Shown here piece by piece: positions 34,156 through 42,546 of a stretch of DNA of 64,000 nt. The translations under genes and the position numbers were made by a program. The first letter of the stretch is position 1. The number at the start of each line of letters is the position of its first letter. The stretch is from positions 23,473 to 87,472 of the forward strand of contig NZ_CALBWS010000023.1 of assembly GCF_937468385.1 (NCBI RefSeq). The letters run 5' to 3'. The notes beneath the pieces are model-generated. The model was given only the letters and a program-made list of their open reading frames with translations. It did not search any database and was not told the origin of the DNA. Source of the DNA: Neobacillus rhizosphaerae (lineage in GTDB: Bacteria > Bacillota > Bacilli > Bacillales > Cytobacillaceae).

Positions 34156-34554
34156 ATGGCTATTTTAATAAATTTATTTACTCGTTTTAAGAAGCAAATC
34201 GAAACTTCTGATCACCACACCGAGGATGCACTGAAGACTCATTACTATAAGGCAACGTTTAATCAATTGTTTGCAGCGGTTGATAAGATATTTCATGAGG
34301 ATGCCGATTGCCGGGTGACGACAGTGTCCAAGGAGCATGGGGAGATTGCTGTCGAAGTCAGTAAACCGTTTTCCTGTTTCTTGATTGTTACCATTGTGTC
34401 TGTAAGGCCGATGGAAACCGCCGTGGACTTTAATATTTCATCTGAGAGATTTTCACTTTTCGGCACCTATCCTGATTTAAAAAAACGGATTAACTCATAT
34501 TACCAACGAATTAATCAAGTACATACCTTATTAGGAACAGGAAAAAACTCATAA
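34156..34554 (+). CDS. Uncharacterised cytosolic protein
   Basis: A 132-residue protein that I do not recognise by function. It has no signal peptide or clear membrane segment. The sequence is mixed alpha/beta, with a basic N terminus (LINLFTRFKKQ), a central part rich in beta-strand residues (EIAVEVSKPFSCFLIVTIVSVRP) and a helical C terminus (DLKKRINSYYQRINQVHTLL). The start ATG at 34156 has a GAACGGAGTGGTT ribosome binding site. It lies alone between the speD terminator and nrdR on the same strand, and codon use looks like that of its neighbours, so it is likely a real native gene. Its place beside nrdR gives no firm hint about its job. Confidence 0.7.
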   Translation: MAILINLFTRFKKQIETSDHHTEDALKTHYYKATFNQLFAAVDKIFHEDADCRVTTVSKEHGEIAVEVSKPFSCFLIVTIVSVRPMETAVDFNISSERFSLFGTYPDLKKRINSYYQRINQVHTLLGTGKNS

Positions 34555-34644
34555 CACTTTTACTTGTATACAGATACTCTTTTTTATAAGATAAAAGTAG
34601 GAATTTGTTCGGGATTGATTGTGTAGATTTGGAGTTGATAAATA

Positions 34645-35106
34645 ATGAAATGCCCTTCATGTCAAAATTATGGTACACGCGTGCTTGACTCTCGACCTGT
34701 TGATGAAGGACGTGCAACAAGAAGAAGACGGGAATGCGAAGAATGCGGATATCGATTTACAACCTTTGAAAAAATCGAAGAGATACCTTTAATCGTAGTA
34801 AAAAAGGAAGGTACGAGGGAAGAGTTCAGCCGTGAGAAAATTTTGCGAGGCTTGATTAAGGCATGTGAGAAGCGGCCTGTTGCTCTAAAGGAATTAGAAG
34901 ATATCACGCATGGTGTTGAAAAGGACCTTCGCAGTCAGGGAATTTCTGAAATTAAAAGTGGAGCGGTTGGCGAAATGGTGATGGACAGGTTGGCCCATGT
35001 CGATGAAGTTGCCTACGTAAGATTTGCCTCTGTTTACCGCCAATTTAAAGATATAAATGTCTTTATTGATGAATTAAAAGAATTAATCAAAAGAGAAAAA
35101 TCCTAA
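34645..35106 (+). CDS. nrdR: Transcriptional repressor NrdR
   Basis: NrdR represses ribonucleotide reductase genes by binding NrdR boxes when dATP is high. The 153-residue protein has an N-terminal zinc ribbon with C3, C6, C31 and C34, an arginine-rich stretch (RATRRRRECEECGYR) that contacts DNA, and an ATP-cone domain (about 47-137, beginning PLIVVKKEGTREEFSREKI). Start ATG 34645 with GGAGTTGATAA upstream. In this group nrdR precedes dnaB and dnaI, linking dNTP supply to replication. A terminator follows, so it is probably a separate transcript from dnaB. Confidence 0.96.
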   Translation: MKCPSCQNYGTRVLDSRPVDEGRATRRRRECEECGYRFTTFEKIEEIPLIVVKKEGTREEFSREKILRGLIKACEKRPVALKELEDITHGVEKDLRSQGISEIKSGAVGEMVMDRLAHVDEVAYVRFASVYRQFKDINVFIDELKELIKREKS

Positions 35107-35108
35107 GG

Positions 35109-35134
35109 AGCTAAAGAGGTCTTTAGCTTTTTTT
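35109..35134 (+). terminator. Terminator after nrdR
   Basis: The stem AGCTAAAG/CTTTAGCT has an AGGT loop and a run of T. Confidence 0.85.
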
Positions 35135-35137
35135 AAC

Positions 35138-35182
35138 TAGGAGCTCGAAGTACACTAGCCGCTGGGCACTGGAGCTAGACAG
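35138..35182. repeat. Degraded dispersed repeat family B
   Basis: Only the 3' part is clear: GCCGCTGGGCACTGGAGCTAGACA (first 20 bases are the conserved part) resembles the ends of the copies at 22611 and 46530. It lies between nrdR and dnaB. Confidence 0.45.
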
Positions 35183-35214
35183 TAATCTAACTAATAGGGG
35201 AAAGTTGGAATGAT

Positions 35215-36600
35215 ATGGCGCAGCATTGGCAGGAAATTCTTCCTATCGACCGTTATAATGTAGCTTCTAATGGGCTCTTGCATGAGTATGACCGAAAAGT
35301 GCTGACGTTTTTATATCAGCCTTTGATTGGATCCACATGCTATAGTTTGTATATGACTCTTTGGGCAGAACTCGAGGAAAATCGACTTTGGTCTGAATCT
35401 TCCACCCACCATCTTTTAATGAATCTGTTAGAAATGAATTTAAAGGATATTTACGAAGCAAGATTAAAGCTAGAGGGCATTGGTTTATTAAAGGTCTATG
35501 TCAAAACGAATGAAGAGGAAAGGTCCTTTATTTACGAACTGCATCCTCCGTTAAATCCTGAGCAATTTTTTTTGGATGGGATGCTAAATATTTATCTTTA
35601 TCGAAAAATAGGAAAAAATCATTTTGCCCGGCTTAAACGTTTTTTTACTGACAAGCAAAAACCAAAGGAAAATGAGTATCATGAGGTTACGGCTGCTTTT
35701 CAAGATGTGTTTGCCTCGGCCGCACCAGAGAGTCTTCAATACTTTCAGGACGTATCCGCAGATGTTGAAGCGGACGAAAATCAACAATTAATTGGCCGAA
35801 ATGAAACAAATCCACTCCAAGTTGATATCAATACGTTTGATTTTAATTTGTTAGCAGCGGGTCTGAATGAATCGCTTGTCCCCCAAAGAGCACTGACACC
35901 AAAGGTGAAAAATGTTATTAGTAATCTTGCGTTTCTTTATAATATCAATCCAATTGAAATGAAAAATTTCATCTTAGGTGCCATTAATCCGAATGATGAA
36001 ATTGATATTGAGGACTTAAGAAAAGGAGCTCGTGATTGGTATCAATTTGTCAATTATGACCAATTACCGAGCCTTATTAATCGAACACAGCCGGTTGCCC
36101 ATCAAGTTCAAGTAACCGAGCCAAAAACACAGGAAGAAAAATTAATTCGTTATTATGAAACGACCCCACCACTAATCGTATTTAAAGATCTTTCGGGTGG
36201 AGTAGAACCTTCCAATTCCAATTTAAAAGCTTTGGAAGAAATTATGATTAAGTATAAACTTCCCCCAGGTGTTGTAAATGTAATGATTGAGGTTGTTTTG
36301 ATAAAAACGGATATGAAATTTACAAAGGGATTTGTCGAAACAACTGCTAGTCATTGGGCACGAAAGCAAGTAAAAACGGTTAAGGAAGCGATGGAACTCG
36401 CAAAGAACGAGGATCGCATTCGGACTGATAGCAAAAAGGCTGGAAAGGGAGCGAATAAAAAGCCAATTCGGACAGAGCTAATTCCCGATTGGTTTAATGA
36501 AAGCTCAGAAGACGCGAACAAAGATACTTCTCAAGGAAACAACTCAGATGAGGCGAAAAAGCAGGCAATTAAAGAAAAATTAAAGGCATTCAGGAAGTAG
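35215..36600 (+). CDS. dnaB: Replication initiation / membrane attachment protein DnaB
   Basis: In Bacillus, DnaB is a helicase-loading protein that acts with DnaD and DnaI at oriC and at restart sites; it is not the helicase itself. The 461-residue protein has the two DDBH domains expected: DDBH1 (about 1-150, YLYQPLIGSTCYSLYMTLWAEL in part) and DDBH2 (about 310-400, with IRYYETTPPLIVFKDLSGGVEPSN in part), then a basic, low-complexity C-terminal tail (ADSKKAGKGANKK-like). ATG at 35215. dnaI follows after 13 bases, forming the loader operon. Confidence 0.92.
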   Translation: MAQHWQEILPIDRYNVASNGLLHEYDRKVLTFLYQPLIGSTCYSLYMTLWAELEENRLWSESSTHHLLMNLLEMNLKDIYEARLKLEGIGLLKVYVKTNEEERSFIYELHPPLNPEQFFLDGMLNIYLYRKIGKNHFARLKRFFTDKQKPKENEYHEVTAAFQDVFASAAPESLQYFQDVSADVEADENQQLIGRNETNPLQVDINTFDFNLLAAGLNESLVPQRALTPKVKNVISNLAFLYNINPIEMKNFILGAINPNDEIDIEDLRKGARDWYQFVNYDQLPSLINRTQPVAHQVQVTEPKTQEEKLIRYYETTPPLIVFKDLSGGVEPSNSNLKALEEIMIKYKLPPGVVNVMIEVVLIKTDMKFTKGFVETTASHWARKQVKTVKEAMELAKNEDRIRTDSKKAGKGANKKPIRTELIPDWFNESSEDANKDTSQGNNSDEAKKQAIKEKLKAFRK

Positions 36601-36613
36601 AGGTGACAATTTA

Positions 36614-37540
36614 GTGGAGAAAATAAATAAAACAATGCAGCGGCTAGCTTCTAATGAAAATTTTCAAAAACGCTATGAGCAGCAGCGACAACAAGTCCTT
36701 CAACATCCGGATATTAAAGCATTTTTAGCTCAATATCAAAATGAGATTACTCAAGATATGATTGAAAAAAGTATGAGCAAACTATACGAATATACAAACC
36801 AAAGCAAGGATTGCGACCGCTGCGAAAGTCTTGAAAAATGTATTAACTTTATGAAAGGGTATCACCCTGAATTGGTTGTTACCCGAAACTCCATCGATGT
36901 TGTTTATAAACGCTGCTCAAGAAAAATGATGATGGATGAAAAAAAGAAAAATGAAAAGTTAATCAAAAGTCTTTATGTACCGAGAGATATACTTGAAGCT
37001 ACCTTTGAGGATTTTGATGGGGACTCAGGAAGGCTGGATGCGGGTGATAAAGCTGCGACATTCTTAATGAATTATGAAACAGGTAAAAAGGCAAAGGGCC
37101 TATATCTCCATGGGAAATTCGGTGTAGGGAAATCCTATTTGCTAGGGGCAATTGCAAATGAACTTGCGAAGAAACAGATTTCCTCAATGATCGTCTATGT
37201 ACCTGAATTATTAAGAGAGATGAAAAGCTCAATCGCCGATTCTACTTTAAACGAAAAAATTGAAGCACTGAAAAAAGAACCGATTTTAATGCTTGATGAT
37301 ATTGGGGCTGAAGGCGTATCAAGCTGGACAAGGGATGAGGTACTGGGACCAATCCTGCAGTTCCGAATGCTTGAAAGTTTGCCGACATTTTTCACCTCAA
37401 ACTTTAATTTTGGGGAGCTGGAGCATCATCTAACCTACAGCCAGCGCGGCGAAGAAGAAAAAATGAAGGCAAGGCGAATTATGGAGCGGATTCGAACGCT
37501 GAGCGAACCGGTTCTAGTAGACGGTCCAAATCGTAGGTAA
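36614..37540 (+). CDS. dnaI: Primosomal helicase loader DnaI
   Basis: DnaI is the AAA+ ATPase that loads the replicative helicase DnaC. The 308 residues comprise an N-terminal helicase-binding domain (about 1-125) with a cysteine-rich zinc-binding region (CDRCESLEKCINF and a later CSRK), and a C-terminal AAA+ domain with Walker A GKFGVGKSYLLG, Walker B LMLDDIGAE and an arginine-rich end (RRIMERIRTL). The start is GTG at 36614, with GAGGTGACAATTT between it and the dnaB stop. A terminator at 37566-37599 ends the dnaB-dnaI unit. Confidence 0.95.
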   Translation: MEKINKTMQRLASNENFQKRYEQQRQQVLQHPDIKAFLAQYQNEITQDMIEKSMSKLYEYTNQSKDCDRCESLEKCINFMKGYHPELVVTRNSIDVVYKRCSRKMMMDEKKKNEKLIKSLYVPRDILEATFEDFDGDSGRLDAGDKAATFLMNYETGKKAKGLYLHGKFGVGKSYLLGAIANELAKKQISSMIVYVPELLREMKSSIADSTLNEKIEALKKEPILMLDDIGAEGVSSWTRDEVLGPILQFRMLESLPTFFTSNFNFGELEHHLTYSQRGEEEKMKARRIMERIRTLSEPVLVDGPNRR

Positions 37541-37565
37541 GGATTAAATCGAGAAATATTTATGA

Positions 37566-37599
37566 AGGATCACTGAAAAATGTCAGTGTTCCTTTTTTT
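37566..37599 (+). terminator. Terminator after dnaI
   Basis: The stem AGGATCACTGA/TCAGTGTTCCT has one mismatch and is followed by seven T. Confidence 0.85.
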
Positions 37600-37707
37600 G
37601 TATAATTTATTTTAGTATTTGTTAAAAGCCTGTGTTAGTGAACGTCTATTTTGGTCAAGTCCCCCATATATATTTAAAACAGAGATTTGCTCAAAGGGGG
37701 GATTTGG

Positions 37708-38589
37708 TTGGCGGAAATCATCTTCCAAAGCAAAGTGGAAGCACAAACATTTTATAACCACTTGCTGAAGTACTTACCATATAATCGACACAAAGAAACT
37801 TTTCTTCTTTTAGAAGATCGACATATAGTAAAAATTTTAGATGACTGCTTAACTATGAATAGGATTAGTTTGGTCAAAACTGCCTTTTATGATTTTATCA
37901 CGAATATCAAACGGGATGAATGGTTCAGGGAAATAGTAACAAGCCATTATTATTATGAAGATGTAGAAGAGCAACAGCAAATTATGGAGATTATCTATTC
38001 TGTTCTTGAAGGGAAAAGGGAGGATCTTGCTGTTTTCTTAAAAGAAACAAACGATGAAACAAGTTTTATTAAGGCAGCAATCCATCACATTTTTCAGGAT
38101 AATGTTTCCTTTTCCTTTGACTCTTTTCTAAAATTCCGCTTGCGTCCTTACCTCCATCTGTTGGAGTCCTATGTGGAAATTGCCATTGATGAATATAAAA
38201 TGGAGCAGGAATATCAAATGTTTGTACAAATGCTCAGAGACTTTTTGACGAATCGCGAGCCAAAAATGGACATTCTTCATTTGCTTTTTGATGAAGGAAT
38301 CACTTTTTATAATGAACTTTTAGTTGAGATTAAACGTGGTGAATTAACAAGAATGATTGACCGTAAATTACTAGTTAATCATCCTGTTTACGTTGATTCC
38401 GTCTCAATTGCACCGCTTTTATCGCTTGCGCCAACCACTATTTTTATTTATACGAAAGACCCTGAAGAACCGCTTGTTCGAACAATCAAAAATATCTTCG
38501 AAGAAAGAGTAACCATTAAAACGTTTGAGGATCTCCGTGAGATGAAACAATGGGTCGCGAATAATAATTCTTCAGAAAATCATGGATAA
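37708..38589 (+). CDS. ytxC: Sporulation-type protein YtxC
   Basis: YtxC-family proteins are conserved in endospore formers and have no proven biochemical role. The 293-residue protein is acidic, mostly helical and soluble, with a C-terminal part (ISIAPLLSLAPTTIFIYTKDPEEPLVRTIKNIFEERV in part) that is the most characteristic. No membrane segment or enzyme motif is evident. I start at TTG 37708 (LAEIIFQSKVEAQ), 7 bases after AAAGGGGGG; an in-frame TTG at 37687 would lie upstream of that ribosome binding site. It lies between the dnaI terminator and the thrS T-box, as in B. subtilis. Confidence 0.82.
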   Translation: MAEIIFQSKVEAQTFYNHLLKYLPYNRHKETFLLLEDRHIVKILDDCLTMNRISLVKTAFYDFITNIKRDEWFREIVTSHYYYEDVEEQQQIMEIIYSVLEGKREDLAVFLKETNDETSFIKAAIHHIFQDNVSFSFDSFLKFRLRPYLHLLESYVEIAIDEYKMEQEYQMFVQMLRDFLTNREPKMDILHLLFDEGITFYNELLVEIKRGELTRMIDRKLLVNHPVYVDSVSIAPLLSLAPTTIFIYTKDPEEPLVRTIKNIFEERVTIKTFEDLREMKQWVANNNSSENHG

Positions 38590-38674
38590 AGTAAAGTAAT
38601 GGCAATATTTAGTTATATGTCCCTTGCTTTTTCAAACTGAAATCATTATAATAACCTACATAATAAAAAATTAC

Positions 38675-38940
38675 AGTAACAGTTATGATAAGGATAACAG
38701 TATTTTTTACGGTTTATAGAGAGGGGGGCCGCGGCTGAAAGTCTCCTAACACGAAAAATATACTTACCACCTTTAAACTTCAACAGTGAACACTTCCTCT
38801 TTCGATGAGGTAAGTAATTGTTGACGGCTACCACCGTTACCGGACCAAAGTCATTTTCAGTGATGTGCATTGAAAATGAAAAATTGGGTGGAACCACGTG
38901 TTAATCAAAACTCGTCCCTATTCCAGGGATGGGTTTTTTT
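38675..38940 (+). ncRNA. T-box leader of thrS
   Basis: This is a tRNA-sensing antitermination leader. It has a stem I region with a GNRA-type/AG-rich base (AGAGAGGGGGG near 38718) pairing with TTCCTCT (38794-38800). The specifier loop falls around GAACAC (38788-38793), which contains threonine-type ACA/ACN triplets; the exact codon is uncertain. The T-box sequence GGGTGGAACCACG lies at 38886-38898. A terminator hairpin (38912-38940) competes with the antiterminator. Uncharged tRNA-Thr should switch thrS on. Confidence 0.9.
38912..38940 (+). terminator. T-box terminator before thrS
   Basis: The hairpin CGTCCCT/AGGGATG is followed by GGGTTTTTTT and forms the conditional terminator of the leader. 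Confidence 0.88.
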
Positions 38941-38992
38941 ATTTTTTAAAAGCGCACCTTTTATGGCGCTTAAATGAATAGGAGGAATTGTT

Positions 38993-40927
38993 ATGTCAGA
39001 CGTTGTAAAGATTTCGTTTCCTGATGGAGCAGTAAAGGAGTTTCCAAGAGGAACAACAACGGAAGATATTGCCGCATCCATTAGCCCTGGCCTGAAGAAA
39101 AAAGCGATTGCCGGTAAATGGAACGGACAAATGTTTGATCTTCGCCGTCCAATTCTAGAAGACGGTTCCGTAGAAATCGTTGTACCTGATTCAAGTGATG
39201 CCTTAGAGGTTTTGCGCCACAGTACAGCGCACCTAATGGCACAAGCTATTAAAAGGCTGTATCCTGGTGTAAATCTTGGTGTAGGACCCGTCATCGAAGG
39301 TGGATTCTATTATGATATGGATCTTGAGGAATCATTAACACCTGAAGACCTGCCGAAGATTGAAAAAGAAATGGCGAAAATCATCAATGAAAACCTTGAA
39401 ATTATCCGTAAAGAAGTAAGCAGGGATGAGGCAGTTCAGCTTTTTAAAGAAATGGATGATCCATTTAAGCTTGAACTCATTGAAGTGATTCCTGATGAGG
39501 AAACGGTAACACTTTACCAACAAGGTGAATTTGTTGACCTGTGCCGCGGTGTCCATGTTCCTTCGACAGGAAAAATTAAAGAATTCAAATTGTTAAGCAT
39601 TGCTGGTGCTTATTGGCGCGGAGATAGCAAAAACAAAATGCTGCAACGTGTTTATGGAACAGCCTTCTTTAAGAAGGAGGATTTAGCTGAACACCTTCGA
39701 TTGCTTGAAGAGGCGAAAGAGCGTGATCACCGTAAAATTGGGAAAGAATTGAGCCTTTTCACTACTTCCCAATTAGTTGGACAAGGATTACCGTTATGGC
39801 TTCCTAAAGGGGCAACTATCCGCCGTATCGTAGAGCGCTATATTGTCGATAAAGAAGTACGCCTGGGTTATGACCATGTTTATACTCCTGTAATGGGCAG
39901 TGTGGATCTTTATAAAACTTCAGGTCACTGGGATCACTATCAAGAAGACATGTTCCCGATAATGGACATGGATAACGAGCAATTAGTTCTTCGTCCAATG
40001 AACTGTCCGCATCATATGATGGTGTATAAAAATAGCATTCACAGTTATCGTGAACTTCCGATTCGGATTGCAGAATTAGGGACGATGCACCGTTATGAAA
40101 TGTCAGGAGCATTATCCGGATTGCAGCGTGTTCGTGGAATGACTTTAAATGATGCTCATATCTTTGTTCGACCTGACCAAATTAAAGATGAATTCAAACG
40201 GGTTGTTAACCTTATATTAGCTGTATATAAAGACTTTAATTTGAATGATTATTCCTTCCGTCTTTCCTACCGGGACCCACAGGATACTGAAAAGTATTTT
40301 GATGATGATGCGATGTGGGAAAAAGCACAGGGCATGTTGAAGGAAGCGATGGATGACCTTGGACTTGATTATTATGAAGCAGAAGGAGAAGCTGCCTTCT
40401 ACGGCCCTAAGCTTGATGTTCAAGTTAGAACTGCGTTAGGGAAGGATGAAACCTTATCTACTGTTCAATTGGATTTCTTGTTGCCGGAGCGGTTTGATTT
40501 AACTTATGTCGGCGAAGATGGCAAGCCACATCGTCCGGTTGTTATCCACCGTGGTGTAGTTTCAACAATGGAACGGTTTGTCGCCTTCTTAATCGAAGAG
40601 TACAAAGGAGCATTCCCAACATGGTTGGCTCCAGTGCAGGTTCAAGTCATTCCTGTATCGCCTGGCGCGCATTACGATTATGCAAAACAAGTTCAGGAGC
40701 AGCTGCAAAATGAAGGCTTCCGCGTCGAATTGGATGGCCGTGATGAAAAAATCGGCTATAAAATCCGTGAAGCACAAATGAAAAAAATTCCATATATGCT
40801 GGTTGTTGGCGATAAAGAGGTTGAAGATCAGGCCGTCAACGTTCGCAAATATGGTGAGCAAAACTCAGAAACAAAGCCGTTTGCCGAGTTTCTCGCTTCC
40901 ATAAAAGCTGAAGTTAAAAAAGGATAA
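38993..40927 (+). CDS. thrS: Threonine--tRNA ligase
   Basis: ThrS charges tRNA-Thr and edits Ser-tRNA-Thr. The 644 residues run: TGS domain (1-62), editing domain (about 65-225, with the HSTAHLMAQA metal-binding motif and a later CRGVHVPSTG), class II catalytic core (motif 1 near VYTPVMGSVDLYKTSGHW, zinc ligand cysteine in RPMNCPHHMMVY, motif 2 RYEMSGALSGLQRVRGMT in part, motif 3 VVIHRGVVSTMERF) and the C-terminal anticodon-binding domain (about 540-644). The ATG at 38993 has AATAGGAGGAATTGTT upstream. It is controlled by the T-box leader and has its own terminator. Confidence 0.97.
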   Translation: MSDVVKISFPDGAVKEFPRGTTTEDIAASISPGLKKKAIAGKWNGQMFDLRRPILEDGSVEIVVPDSSDALEVLRHSTAHLMAQAIKRLYPGVNLGVGPVIEGGFYYDMDLEESLTPEDLPKIEKEMAKIINENLEIIRKEVSRDEAVQLFKEMDDPFKLELIEVIPDEETVTLYQQGEFVDLCRGVHVPSTGKIKEFKLLSIAGAYWRGDSKNKMLQRVYGTAFFKKEDLAEHLRLLEEAKERDHRKIGKELSLFTTSQLVGQGLPLWLPKGATIRRIVERYIVDKEVRLGYDHVYTPVMGSVDLYKTSGHWDHYQEDMFPIMDMDNEQLVLRPMNCPHHMMVYKNSIHSYRELPIRIAELGTMHRYEMSGALSGLQRVRGMTLNDAHIFVRPDQIKDEFKRVVNLILAVYKDFNLNDYSFRLSYRDPQDTEKYFDDDAMWEKAQGMLKEAMDDLGLDYYEAEGEAAFYGPKLDVQVRTALGKDETLSTVQLDFLLPERFDLTYVGEDGKPHRPVVIHRGVVSTMERFVAFLIEEYKGAFPTWLAPVQVQVIPVSPGAHYDYAKQVQEQLQNEGFRVELDGRDEKIGYKIREAQMKKIPYMLVVGDKEVEDQAVNVRKYGEQNSETKPFAEFLASIKAEVKKG

Positions 40928-40935
40928 ATTTTTTG

Positions 40936-40960
40936 AAAAGAGAGGGGGTCCTCTCTTTTT
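40936..40960 (+). terminator. Terminator after thrS
   Basis: The stem AAAAGAGAGG/CCTCTCTTTT is followed by T residues. Confidence 0.85.
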
Positions 40961-41040
40961 GTTTGACAGAAATAAAAAAATTCTATTGAATAATTTTTTG
41001 TTTCTTGATAAAATAAATTTCGTTGTCATGAAAAGTAAGT

Positions 41041-41070
41041 TTGACATTACATCTTTGCTTATGATATAGT
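41041..41070 (+). promoter_or_regulatory. Promoter of infC-rpmI-rplT
   Basis: A perfect TTGACA (41041-41046) and TATAGT (41065-41070) are 18 bases apart, with an extended -10 TG at 41062-41063. Upstream, TTGAAT (40986) and TAAAAT (41009) may form a second, weaker promoter. Confidence 0.75.
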
Positions 41071-41076
41071 TACTAA

Positions 41077-41349
41077 AGTAAAATTGAATACTTGTTTTGG
41101 GAAAAGAAGAAGCACCCGCTTCTCACCTGATTGACGCGATTTAAGCAGTTGGCAGGTTTTACGTGAACTTTTTGTTTATTACTTATGTTCTGTAAAGTGT
41201 GGGTGTATACACCTACACTTTTTTGTTTGCATCCTTAAGAAATGCAATAATAAAAAGTTTTTACTACCTGTCGATTCAACTTGGTGTCAGATTAGATGTT
41301 TCTTGACCCGGACGTTGTATTCGTGATAAAACTTTGGAGGTGGCTAATT
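41077..41349 (+). ncRNA. L20 ribosomal-protein leader
   Basis: The long untranslated leader of infC-rpmI-rplT contains a GCACCCGCTTCTCACC...GGCAGGTTTTACGTGAAC region typical of the Bacillus L20 leader, then a strong hairpin terminator (41194-41225). L20, the last product of the operon, binds such leaders and promotes termination, giving feedback control. Confidence 0.8.
41194..41225 (+). terminator. Leader terminator (attenuator) of the infC operon
   Basis: The stem AAGTGTGGGTGT/ACACCTACACTT (one mismatch pair) is followed by TTTTTTG, about 125 bases before the infC start codon. Confidence 0.85.
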
Positions 41350-41865
41350 ATTAGCAAAGACATGTTGTTAAATGAGGGCATTCGCGCTCGTGAAGTTCGC
41401 TTAATTGATCAAAACGGCGAACAATTGGGGATTAAAACCAAATTTGAAGCGTTGGAGATTGCCGGACGAGTGAATCTTGATTTGGTACTTGTTGCACCAA
41501 ATGCAAAGCCTCCGGTAGCCCGGATTATGGACTATGGCAAATTCAAATTCGAGAATCAAAAGAAAGAAAAAGAAGCTCGTAAGAATCAAAAGATTATTAC
41601 TACTAAAGAAGTTCGTCTAAGCCCAACGATTGATGAACATGACTTTAATACAAAGCTTCGTAATGCCATTAAGTTTTTGGAAAAAGGCGACAAGGTAAAA
41701 GCGTCAATCCGTTTCAAAGGCCGGGCGATTACCCATAAAGAAATCGGTCAACGTGTGTTAGACCGTTTTTCCGAAGCGTGCAAGGAAGTTGCAACGATCG
41801 AATCACATCCTAAAATGGATGGACGAAGCATGTTCCTAGTTTTAGCACCTAAAAACGATAAGTAA
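41350..41865 (+). CDS. infC: Translation initiation factor IF-3, AUU start
   Basis: IF-3 binds the 30S subunit, blocks premature 50S joining and checks the start codon. The protein of about 171 residues has the N domain (LNEGIRAREVRLIDQNGEQLG in part), the basic linker (KKEKEARKNQK) and the C domain (EVRLSPTIDEHDF, RFKGRAITHKE, PKMDGRSMFLVLAP). I place the start at the ATT codon 41350 (M/I-SKDMLLNEG), because GGAGGT lies 8 bases before it and the homologous proteins begin at this residue. No ATG, GTG or TTG occurs at the family start, and the in-frame ATG at 41296 has no ribosome binding site. Non-canonical AUU starts are known for infC and let IF-3 control its own synthesis. Confidence 0.93.
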   Translation: MSKDMLLNEGIRAREVRLIDQNGEQLGIKTKFEALEIAGRVNLDLVLVAPNAKPPVARIMDYGKFKFENQKKEKEARKNQKIITTKEVRLSPTIDEHDFNTKLRNAIKFLEKGDKVKASIRFKGRAITHKEIGQRVLDRFSEACKEVATIESHPKMDGRSMFLVLAPKNDK

Positions 41866-41884
41866 TATAGGGAGGACTATTACA

Positions 41885-42085
41885 ATGCCAAAAATGAAAA
41901 CTCACCGCGGCGCTGCAAAGCGTTTCAAGAAAACTGGTTCTGGTCAACTTAAGCGTGACCATGCTTATACAAGCCACTTATTCGCTAACAAATCAACAAA
42001 AGCTAAGCGTAAGCTTCGCAAAGCAGGTCTTGTTTCAAAAGGCGATTTCAAACGCATTCGTCAATTATTAACTTACGTAAAATAA
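41885..42085 (+). CDS. rpmI: Ribosomal protein bL35
   Basis: bL35 is a small, very basic protein of the 50S subunit. The 66 residues begin MPKMKTHRGAAKRFKKTGSG, the family signature, and end RIRQLLTYVK. The ATG at 41885 is preceded by AGGGAGGACTATTAC. It is the middle gene of the infC-rpmI-rplT operon, 19 bases after infC and 36 before rplT. Length and sequence are typical. Confidence 0.97.
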   Translation: MPKMKTHRGAAKRFKKTGSGQLKRDHAYTSHLFANKSTKAKRKLRKAGLVSKGDFKRIRQLLTYVK

Positions 42086-42121
42086 TCTCGGACAGATCGA
42101 TTTATATAGGAGGGAAATTAC

Positions 42122-42481
42122 ATGCCACGTGTAAAAGGCGGTACAGTTACGCGCAAGCGTCGTAAAAAAGTTCTTAAATTAGCAAAAGGTTATTACGGTT
42201 CAAAACATACATTATATAAAGTTGCTAACCAACAGGTTATGAAATCTTTAATGTATGCATTCCGCGACCGTCGCCAGAAAAAACGCGACTTCCGCAAACT
42301 TTGGATTACTCGTATCAATGCAGCAGCTCGTATGAACGGTCTTTCTTACAGCCGTTTAATGCACGGCTTAAAGCTTGCTGGTATCGAAGTAAACCGCAAG
42401 ATGCTTGCTGAATTAGCAGTAAGTGATGCAAACGCATTTGCTGAATTAGCAAACGTTGCAAAACAACAAAACAATAAGTAA
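42122..42481 (+). CDS. rplT: Ribosomal protein bL20
   Basis: bL20 is an early-assembly protein of the 50S subunit and the feedback regulator of its own operon through the leader at 41077-41349. The 119-residue protein shows the basic N-terminal extension (MPRVKGGTVTRKRRKKVLKLAKGYYGSKHTLYK in part) and the globular C domain (INAAARMNGLSYSRLMHGLKLAGI in part) that binds RNA. The ATG at 42122 has TAGGAGGGAAATTAC ahead. A terminator (42496-42527) closes the operon. Confidence 0.97.
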   Translation: MPRVKGGTVTRKRRKKVLKLAKGYYGSKHTLYKVANQQVMKSLMYAFRDRRQKKRDFRKLWITRINAAARMNGLSYSRLMHGLKLAGIEVNRKMLAELAVSDANAFAELANVAKQQNNK

Positions 42482-42495
42482 TTTTCGATAAGATA

Positions 42496-42527
42496 AGGCC
42501 ATTCTCTTTGATGAGAATGGCTTTTTC
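42496..42527 (+). terminator. Terminator after rplT
   Basis: The stem GCCATTCTC/GAGAATGGC is followed by TTTTT. Confidence 0.88.
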
Positions 42528-42546
42528 TATAAAGGGGATATAGAGA

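Noticed and set aside
41296..41349. ATG start for infC at 41296
   Set aside because: It would add 18 residues not found in IF-3, with no ribosome binding site; the ATT at 41350 fits the family start.
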